The notes beneath the pieces are model-generated. The model worked only from the letters and a program-made list of their open reading frames with translations, was not told the origin of the DNA and ran no database searches. Position numbers and translations under genes: made by a program. DNA of 11,524 nt from an uncultured Ruminococcus sp. (lineage in GTDB: Bacteria > Bacillota > Clostridia > Oscillospirales > Ruminococcaceae), in the NCBI GenBank assembly GCA_905199285.1, contig CAJKFZ010000074.1, positions 1-11,524 on the forward strand, written 5' to 3'. Position 1 is the first letter of the stretch. Each line of letters opens with the position of its first letter. Positions 6,571-11,524 of the stretch are shown piece by piece.

Positions 6571-7104
6571 ATGAAGATCGTTGTATTGAAAGGAAGTCCG
6601 AATAAGAACGGTTCATCAAATCTTTTGGCAAAGTGTTTTATTCAAGGCGCAGAGGAAGCCGGTCACAGTGTTCAGGTGATTGATGCTGCTCATGCAGATA
6701 TTCATCCATGCACAGGTTGTATTTATTGTGGTTACGAAGGACCGTGTGTGCAGAACGATGATATGAACAGAATACGGCAAATCATTCTGAATGGGGATAT
6801 GCTGGTATTTGTCACGCCTCTTTACTATTATGGAATGTCTGCACAACTGAAAACACTGATTGATCGCTTTTGTGCATTCAACAGCAGTATTCAGCAGAAG
6901 CATATGAAATCGGTATTGCTTGCCGCAGCATGGAATAGTGACGACTGGACATTTGAATCGCTGGAGTCACATTACAGAACATTAGTAAAGTATCTCCATC
7001 TGACAGATATGGGCATGATTCTTGGAAAGGGCTGCGGAACACTTGAAATGACACATCATTCAAAATTTCTGAAACTCGCCTATGAACTTGGCAGAAAACT
7101 ATAA
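6571..7104 (+). CDS. NADPH-dependent FMN reductase-like flavoprotein with Isf-type Cys motif
   Basis: The 177-residue protein has a flavodoxin-like fold of the NADPH-dependent FMN reductase or iron-sulfur flavoprotein family. It begins MKIVVLKGSPNKNGSSNLLA, the usual FMN-phosphate loop (GSPNKNGSS). Next comes a compact cluster Cys47-x2-Cys50-x2-Cys53-x5-Cys59 (PCTGCIYCGYEGPC), which fits the CX2CX2CX4-7C pattern of iron-sulfur flavoproteins. VTPLYYYGMSAQLKTLIDR is the flavin-contact and dimer segment. Many family members keep these cysteines without a proven cluster, so iron-sulfur binding is possible but not shown. No signal peptide is present, so it is cytoplasmic, unlike the neighbouring dockerin proteins. 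The gene lies 24 bases after the short flavodoxin and 11 bases before the dockerin-flavodoxin, so all three are probably on one transcript. It could reduce flavins or quinones that feed the other flavoproteins. Confidence 0.87.
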   Translation: MKIVVLKGSPNKNGSSNLLAKCFIQGAEEAGHSVQVIDAAHADIHPCTGCIYCGYEGPCVQNDDMNRIRQIILNGDMLVFVTPLYYYGMSAQLKTLIDRFCAFNSSIQQKHMKSVLLAAAWNSDDWTFESLESHYRTLVKYLHLTDMGMILGKGCGTLEMTHHSKFLKLAYELGRKL

Positions 7105-7115
7105 GGGGGATATTA

Positions 7116-8225
7116 ATGAAAAAGATAGCATTACTATTATTAGTGGTATTCATTGGAATTAGTATTGCTGTTTCTGGGACTATATCAACAGCCGCAGATC
7201 AGACAGAAGAAAAGCCGATTTACACGATTCAGGATGTGCGAAATTTACAGGATTTTCTGCTTGCAAGACCGACAGAAGAAGATTTGTCCGGAAAGCCATA
7301 TGATTTAAATGGCGATGACCGGTGGGATGCATTTGATTTGTGCCTGATGAGGCGTGAAGTGCTGAAACAGATGGATGATCAGAATGATACACTTGTTGTA
7401 TACTTCTCACGTACAGGAAATACTGAAAAAATCGCTGAATACCTGATTGAGCTGACGAATGCCGACAGCTATGTAATTGAAGCTGCTGTGCCTTATACCG
7501 ATGATGATATTGCGTATACAAACTCCTTATGCCGTGCAAATCAGGAGCAGAACGACAAAATGGCACGTCCCGAAATTGCAGAACCTATTGAATCAATTGA
7601 CAGCTATGATGTGATTTATCTCGGTTATCCGATCTGGTGGGGAGAAGAACCACGTATTATTGATACATTCCTTGAAAGCTACGATTTCTCGGATAAAACG
7701 GTCATTCCATTCTGCACATCGGGTAGTAGCGGTATCGGAACGAGCGAAAGAAATATTGCAAATCTTGTACCAATTGGAAATCAGCTTGAAGGAAAGAGAT
7801 TTTCTGCAAGTGCTTCCCGTGAAACTGTCAGCGAATGGATAGACAGTCTGCCGCTGAAAACGGAGGAAAAACAAATGAATGTAGAAGTGAATGGTCATAT
7901 CCTCACAGCAACACTGGCTGATAATTCTTCTGCAGAAGCGCTTGCGGAACTGTTAAAAGATGAACCACTGACACTGAATATGAGTGATTACCACAGATTT
8001 GAGAAGGTCTGTTCACTTCCGCAGAGCTTACCCAGAAATGATGAGCCAATCGATACTGACTTCGGTGATCTGATATTGTATCAGGGAAATCAGTTTGTGA
8101 TCTACTATGATACGAATTCGTGGACTTTTACAAGGCTTGGAAAGATTGACAATATCACGAAAGAGGAGTTAAAGGAAATTTTGGGTGACGGTGATGTAAC
8201 AGTTACGCTGTCTCTTGCAAAGTAA
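7116..8225 (+). CDS. Secreted dockerin-flavodoxin-cyclophilin-like protein
   Basis: The 369-residue product begins with an N-terminal signal peptide (MKKIALLLLVVF, hydrophobic to about residue 23, a likely cleavage region around STAA). Residues 37-85 are a dockerin: a degenerate first repeat (YTIQDVRNLQDFLL) and a good calcium loop with ligands Asp63, Asn65, Asp67, Asp71 and Asp74, followed by CLMRREVL. Residues about 91-245 are a flavodoxin (YFSRTGNTE, VIYLGYPIWWGEEP, VIPFCTSGSSG). Residues about 254-367 resemble the cyclophilin-like domain often attached to such flavodoxins (MNVEVNGHILTATLADNSSA, GDLILYQGNQFVIYY). This would be an extracellular flavoprotein able to bind a cohesin. Flavodoxins are normally cytoplasmic, so the export and docking signals are remarkable. 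AAGGGGG just upstream of 7116 supports the start. The domain order is clear; the redox partner is unknown. Confidence 0.9.
   Translation: MKKIALLLLVVFIGISIAVSGTISTAADQTEEKPIYTIQDVRNLQDFLLARPTEEDLSGKPYDLNGDDRWDAFDLCLMRREVLKQMDDQNDTLVVYFSRTGNTEKIAEYLIELTNADSYVIEAAVPYTDDDIAYTNSLCRANQEQNDKMARPEIAEPIESIDSYDVIYLGYPIWWGEEPRIIDTFLESYDFSDKTVIPFCTSGSSGIGTSERNIANLVPIGNQLEGKRFSASASRETVSEWIDSLPLKTEEKQMNVEVNGHILTATLADNSSAEALAELLKDEPLTLNMSDYHRFEKVCSLPQSLPRNDEPIDTDFGDLILYQGNQFVIYYDTNSWTFTRLGKIDNITKEELKEILGDGDVTVTLSLAK
7224..7370 (+). repeat. Dockerin-coding module, copy 1
   Basis: This encodes the dockerin of the flavodoxin protein. It is a diverged tandem paralogue of 8402-8548: both share the runs aatttacaggattttct and gcatttgattt, and both encode NLQDFLL and AFDLCLMRRE. 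They probably arose by duplication or module shuffling between adjacent genes. Confidence 0.8.
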
Positions 8226-8236
8226 GGCGGTGACCT

Positions 8237-9430
8237 ATGAACAAACATATCTTACAGGCATTGATGGTTTGTACAGCTGCATTTCTGACAGGCTGTAACA
8301 ATCCGTATCAGGAGCAGGTATCAACAGAAAATCTTGACGCAAAGTATGAAAATCATAATATTATTTCTCTTTCTGCGGCTGCGGCAGAATCTGAATCCCG
8401 ATATACAATAGAAGATCTACGTAATTTACAGGATTTTCTTCTTGTCAGAGAAACACCTGATTTAAGCGGAAAAGACTATGATTTGGACGGTGACGGTTCA
8501 TGGAATGCATTTGATTTATGTCTTATGAGGCGTGAACTGCTTAAAAGTATGGTGCGTTATGATATTCCGATTGTTTACATGACAAAGGATATTTCATCAT
8601 CAGGCTTGATGAATACCTACCTTGCACTTGAATGGACTCCGGGAGAAAATACCGCTGTCAAGCTTAGTACAGGCGAACCGCCTGCAAGCAACTATCTTCG
8701 TCCTGAGCTGATTAAAGACGTAGTGCAGTATGTAGACGGAACGATTGTGGAATGTAATACGGCTTATGGTGGTTCACGATCATCAACTGCAATGCATTAT
8801 CAGGTAGCGGAGGATCATGGCTTTACAGAGATTGCTGATTTTCAAATTCTCGATGAAAACGGTTCAATGACACTTCCTGTAGAGGGTGGTTCTGTTCTAA
8901 CGGAAAATTATGTGGGTGCAGCATTTGCTGATTATGATTCCTATCTGGTGCTGTCCCACTTCAAAGGCCATGCGATGGCGGGCTTCGGGGGAGCCATCAA
9001 GAATATCTCCATCGGTCTCGGCTCTTCTGAAGGGAAATGCTGGATACATAGCGGCGGAACAAGCCGTACAAACGCCTGAGGCGGTCAGCAGGACGCTTTT
9101 CTGGAATCCATGGCAGAGGCAGGAAAATCTGTTTCGGACTATCTCGGAAACGGCGATCGGATTGTGTATGTCAATGTGATGAATCGCCTTTCGGTAGACT
9201 GTGACTGTGACGGTCATCCGTCCGAGCCGGATATGCACGATATTGGTATACTTGCATCAACTGATCCTGTTGCACTTGACCAGGCGTGTATTGACCTTGT
9301 TTATAGTGCGGAGGACGGTGCGGCACTGGTTCAGCGTATTGAATCCAGAAATGGTCTGCACGTTCTGGAACACGCCGAAGAAATCGGTCTGGGCAGTCGT
9401 GAATATCAGCTGGTGATTTTAGATGAGTGA
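8237..9430 (+). pseudogene. Dockerin-DUF362 lipoprotein gene interrupted by an in-frame TGA
   Basis: The gene starts MNKHILQALM with lipobox LTGC (Cys20), so the product would be a lipid-anchored surface protein. Residues 56-104 are a dockerin with calcium ligands Asp82, Asp84, Asp86, Asn90 and Asp93. DUF362 follows from about residue 110 (IVYMTKDISSSGL, HFKGHAMAGFGGAIKN, GKCWIHSGG). Codon 281 (9077-9079) is TGA. The same frame then continues without a shift through typical DUF362 sequence (QDAFLESMAEAGK, VNVMNRLSVDCDCDG, GILASTDPVALDQAC) to a TGA at 9428-9430, which would give 397 residues. The stop falls where I would expect a tryptophan, so TGG to TGA is the likely change. TGG encodes Trp elsewhere in this gene, and other genes here end in TGA. 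No ferredoxin motif is visible. A sequencing error, recent decay or two separate products are possible. Confidence 0.82.
8402..8548 (+). repeat. Dockerin-coding module, copy 2
   Basis: This encodes the dockerin of the DUF362 lipoprotein and is the paralogue of 7224-7370. The calcium loop (DLDGDGSWNAFD) is closer to the consensus than copy 1, which has Asp-Arg in place of Gly-Ser. Confidence 0.8.
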
Positions 9431-10331
9431 AATTATACAGCGTGAATTTATCTACATTTGGTTCTATTTTATTTTGCAGCTTCGGCAGATTTTGCCGTAC
9501 TGGATTCTTGGAATGGTTCTGGGTTCTGTTATCTCGGTTTTTGTCAAGGACAAGATTCATGGTGCAGTGCAGAAAATGGGAAAGCATAAGCTTGGCATTT
9601 TTGGAATTATCATCGCAAGTATTCTGGGAATTGCTTCACCGCTCTGTATGTACGGAACGATTCCACTTGCTGCATCTTTTTCAAGAAAAGGTATCAGAGA
9701 TGATTGGCTTGCAGCGTTTATGATGAGTTCCATTCTGTTGAATCCGCAGCTTATCATTTACAGTATGGCACTTGGAAAGGAAGTGCTTGCGGTTCGTATC
9801 ATTACTTGTTTTATCATGGGCATTACTGCGGGACTGATACTGCGTTATGTTTACAAGGGAAGATCATTTTTCAACTTTGAAGGATTCGAGGAACGAACAA
9901 GCCATGATACAGATCCAAATTTATTCATCAGACTGCTGCAGAATATCGGGCGTAATTTCAAGGCTACAGGATTATATTTTCTGTTTGGGGTTCTGCTTTC
10001 CGCACTGTTTCAGCGTTATGTTCCTGCCGATGATTTTGCAAGGCTTTTTGGTTCTGAAAATGAGGGATTTGGATTGCTTATGGCGGCGACGATCGGTGTT
10101 CCATTATATGCCTGTGGAGGCGGAACGATACCGCTTTTACAGCAATGGCTGTATTCCGGCATGAATATTGGCTCTGCTGCATCGTTTATGCTGACAGGAC
10201 CATCTACAAAAATCACAAATCTTGGTGCATTGAAAATCGTTCTGGGAATTAAGAATTTCATACTGTACATATTGTATGTCATGCTTTTTTCATTGCTGTG
10301 TGGATTTGTGGTGAATCTGATATTTACTTAA
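9423..10331 (+). CDS. Permease of the ArsP_1/DUF318 type
   Basis: The 302-residue integral membrane protein has about eight hydrophobic segments. Two inverted-topology motifs characteristic of this permease family are visible: SPLCMYGTIPLAASF with Cys75 in the first half, and VPLYACGGGTIPLLQ with Cys231 in the second half. The central region around residues 145-170 is hydrophilic and probably cytoplasmic. Some family members (ArsP) export trivalent organoarsenicals using conserved cysteines; most are uncharacterised. The one-cysteine motifs here do not settle the substrate, so I do not assign arsenic. The ATG at 9423 overlaps the DUF362 stop by eight bases (ATGAGTGA), and the ECF S component follows 28 bases later. 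This tie to DUF362 suggests linked roles, for instance transport of a metal, cofactor or thiol-reactive compound. Confidence 0.8.
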   Translation: MSEIIQREFIYIWFYFILQLRQILPYWILGMVLGSVISVFVKDKIHGAVQKMGKHKLGIFGIIIASILGIASPLCMYGTIPLAASFSRKGIRDDWLAAFMMSSILLNPQLIIYSMALGKEVLAVRIITCFIMGITAGLILRYVYKGRSFFNFEGFEERTSHDTDPNLFIRLLQNIGRNFKATGLYFLFGVLLSALFQRYVPADDFARLFGSENEGFGLLMAATIGVPLYACGGGTIPLLQQWLYSGMNIGSAASFMLTGPSTKITNLGALKIVLGIKNFILYILYVMLFSLLCGFVVNLIFT

Positions 10332-10344
10332 AAACATTTTACTC

Positions 10345-10350
10345 AGGAGG
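10345..10350 (+). promoter_or_regulatory. Ribosome binding site of the ECF S component
   Basis: A perfect AGGAGG lies eight bases before the ATG at 10359, in the 27-base gap after the permease stop. No promoter or terminator is visible in that gap. Confidence 0.75.
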
Positions 10351-10358
10351 TCAATGTT

Positions 10359-10907
10359 ATGACAACAGCAATTACAAGTAAAAAACTTTCAGTAAAAACG
10401 CAGACAATCAGTGCATTAATCGCTCTTGTTTCAGCAGTCGCACTTCCGCAGATTGTCCATGTAATTGGAGCAGCTTCAGGAATGGGTACTTCTCTTGGTG
10501 AAATTTTTTTGCCCATGCACCTTCCGATTATTCTTATGGGCTTACTTGTCGGACCTTATGCCGCAGGAATAGCAGGTCTTTTAAGTCCGCTTGTAAGTTT
10601 TGCACTGACCGGTATGCCGTCAAGCGTCATGCTTTCATTTATGATGATAGAACTTTGTGTCTACGGAATTTGCTCCGGATTGCTCAGAAATGTGAAATTA
10701 CCAGTGATTGCAAAGGTACTGATTGCTCAGATTACTGGCAGATTGATAAGAGCAGGAGCAATTGCAATTGGATTCTATGTTTTCGATACAACAGTAAATC
10801 CTGCTGTAGTACTCACAAGCGTAATAGCAGGTCTGTTCGGAATTATTCTTCAGCTTGTTATCATTCCGCTTGCTGTATACAGACTTACAGAGGCAGATAA
10901 TGAATAA
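10359..10907 (+). CDS. ECF transporter S component (substrate-binding membrane subunit)
   Basis: The 182-residue membrane protein has about six hydrophobic helices. It carries the ECF S-component signature LGEIFLPMHLPIILMGLLVG, then AAGIAGLLSPLVSFALTGMP, and a charged Glu98 in a later helix. S components bind a vitamin, metal or other micronutrient and dock onto a shared energising module (EcfA, EcfA' and EcfT) usually encoded elsewhere; none of these lies in the window. The sequence does not let me name the substrate. A flavin or its precursor would fit the flavoprotein-rich neighbourhood, but that is only inference. The TAA overlaps the start of the DUF1893 gene by eight bases, so the two are translationally coupled. 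A hypothetical uptake role is well supported; the specificity is open. Confidence 0.87.
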   Translation: MTTAITSKKLSVKTQTISALIALVSAVALPQIVHVIGAASGMGTSLGEIFLPMHLPIILMGLLVGPYAAGIAGLLSPLVSFALTGMPSSVMLSFMMIELCVYGICSGLLRNVKLPVIAKVLIAQITGRLIRAGAIAIGFYVFDTTVNPAVVLTSVIAGLFGIILQLVIIPLAVYRLTEADNE

Positions 10908-11322
10908 TCTTGAAAAGACCATAAATCTTCTGAATCGTTCAGACTTTACCTGCGTCTGTTGCAATGATGATGAAATAATTACCAGTCAAAAACGTGGTGT
11001 TGCTCCGCTGCTTGAATGGCTTGACGAGGGTAAAAGCCTTAAAGAATATTCTGCCGCTGATAAAGTTGTCGGAAACGGCGCTGCGTTTCTGTACATACTT
11101 CTTGAAGTAAAGGAACTCCATGCCAACGTTATCAGCAAATCAGCTCTTGAAACGCTGCAAAAGCATAATATACCCATTACTTACAATATGCTCGTAGAAG
11201 CTATCTGCAATCGTGACAATACAGGTTATTGTCCGATTGAAACAGCGGTATTGGGAATAATTTCGCCAGATAAAGCGCTTATTGCAATTCGAAACAGGTT
11301 AAATGAGATGAAAGAATCATGA
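10900..11322 (+). CDS. DUF1893-family protein (deaminase-like fold)
   Basis: The 140-residue cytoplasmic protein resembles DUF1893 proteins, whose known structure has a cytidine-deaminase-like fold. Recognisable parts are DFTCVCCNDDEII near the N-terminus, DKVVGNGAAFLYILLEVKEL in the centre and NRDNTGYCPIETAVLGI near the C-terminus. Cys111 lies where the family has its conserved CP(I/M)E stretch. No catalytic function is established for the family that I can name. The ATG at 10900 is chosen because it follows AGAGG at about six bases and overlaps the ECF stop; a longer frame from 10855 would run deep into the transporter gene. The TGA overlaps the ATG of the last ORF by four bases (ATGA). Coupling to a transporter suggests it handles the imported compound or senses it. 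Confidence 0.8.
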   Translation: MNNLEKTINLLNRSDFTCVCCNDDEIITSQKRGVAPLLEWLDEGKSLKEYSAADKVVGNGAAFLYILLEVKELHANVISKSALETLQKHNIPITYNMLVEAICNRDNTGYCPIETAVLGIISPDKALIAIRNRLNEMKES

Positions 11323-11483
11323 ATTACAGAAGAATTGGTAAAACAGATATATGGCAGGTGAATTTCTGTGTTTTCGGTATAATATTAAATCATATCACGG
11401 CATTGACAAGCACAACAGCAGGATTCCCATTTCTATACACAGATTGGAAGAGCCAGAGAATGAATAAATATAATGATTTTTAA
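11319..11483 (+). pseudogene. Short ORF with an aldo/keto reductase-like N-terminus, probably a remnant
   Basis: A 54-codon frame starts at the ATG that overlaps the DUF1893 stop (ATGA). It opens with MNYRRIGKTDIWQVNFCVFG, close to the usual start of ferredoxin-linked and other aldo/keto reductases (M-x-Y-R-x-I-G-K-T-D). After about 20 residues the likeness ends, and the remainder (ILNHITALTSTTAGFPF and beyond) is not recognisable, ending in TAA. The four-base overlap suggests a once coupled reductase gene that has lost almost all of its coding region. A small unrelated peptide or chance likeness remains possible, because the match is short. It would be the third broken aldo/keto reductase in the window. 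The 41 bases after it hold nothing I can identify. Confidence 0.4.
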
Positions 11484-11524
11484 TCAGTAGGAAAATAATT
11501 GGATAGTTGATACAACATCAATCT

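Noticed and set aside
9077..9096. TGA in the DUF362 gene read as selenocysteine, or TGA reassigned to tryptophan
   Set aside because: The hairpin after the TGA is weak and lacks the shape of a bacterial selenocysteine element. The site fits Trp in the family, and other genes here use TGA as their normal stop, so a point change or sequencing error is simpler.
9423..10331. Assigning the permease as an organoarsenical exporter (arsP)
   Set aside because: The family fits, but the cysteine motifs are reduced and no ArsR, ArsM or other arsenic gene is in the window, so the substrate cannot be named.
11378..11408. TATAAT at 11378-11383 and TTGACA at 11403-11408 as a promoter
   Set aside because: The hexamers are in the wrong order, neither has a matching partner at about 17 bases, and both lie inside the short ORF in AT-rich sequence.
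11484..11524. Terminal AT-rich stretch
   Set aside because: It is only 41 bases, with no ORF, hairpin or recognisable site.

Overview
The window looks like a chromosomal segment from a gut or rumen Firmicute close to Ruminococcus (Oscillospiraceae). The main reason is two dockerin modules of the ruminococcal kind, each with a degenerate first repeat (xLQDFLL) followed by a calcium loop ending in FDLCLMRRE. Moderate GC, strong AGGAGG-type ribosome binding sites and tightly packed co-directional genes agree with this. The genus is an inference; no rRNA or other marker gene is present.

Layout. All intact genes are on the + strand, and most are separated by fewer than 35 bases or overlap. (1) 1-3470: a flavodoxin with an acidic Ser/Glu-rich N-terminal linker, cut by the window edge; a lipoprotein fusing an FGE/SUMF1-like domain to a flavodoxin; a DUF4405-type multi-pass membrane protein; and a TetR-family regulator. 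(2) 3493-4712: a scrambled stretch. It holds the first 75 codons of an aldo/keto reductase, an inverted internal piece of what is probably the same reductase, and then a 5'-truncated second FGE-flavodoxin fusion. (3) 4744-7104: a carboxymuconolactone decarboxylase-cupin protein, a decayed second aldo/keto reductase, a stand-alone short flavodoxin, and an NADPH-FMN-reductase-like protein with an Isf-type four-cysteine motif. (4) 7116-9430: a secreted dockerin-flavodoxin-cyclophilin-like protein, and a dockerin-DUF362 lipoprotein interrupted by an in-frame TGA. (5) 9423-11322: a permease with paired cysteine motifs, an ECF transporter S component and a DUF1893 protein, with overlaps or short gaps. 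A 54-codon ORF that begins like an aldo/keto reductase ends the window.

How the genes may work together. Five flavodoxin_4-type domains and one related flavoprotein fall within about 8 kb. At least two of the five are predicted to act outside the cytoplasm (one lipoprotein, one with a signal peptide plus dockerin), and a third, cut by the window edge, may. Together with a histidine-rich membrane protein and a surface DUF362 protein, this suggests a cell-surface flavin or redox module, part of which could dock onto a cellulosome-like scaffold. This is a hypothesis built from domain content and context. The cupin, aldo/keto reductase and TetR genes resemble the small redox-enzyme clusters common in Clostridia.

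Caution. Several genes are broken: two aldo/keto reductases, one FGE-flavodoxin and the DUF362 gene. The inverted junction with short GCAGAG/CTCTGC homologies could be genuine genome decay or a chimera made during amplification or assembly. Raw reads would decide which.
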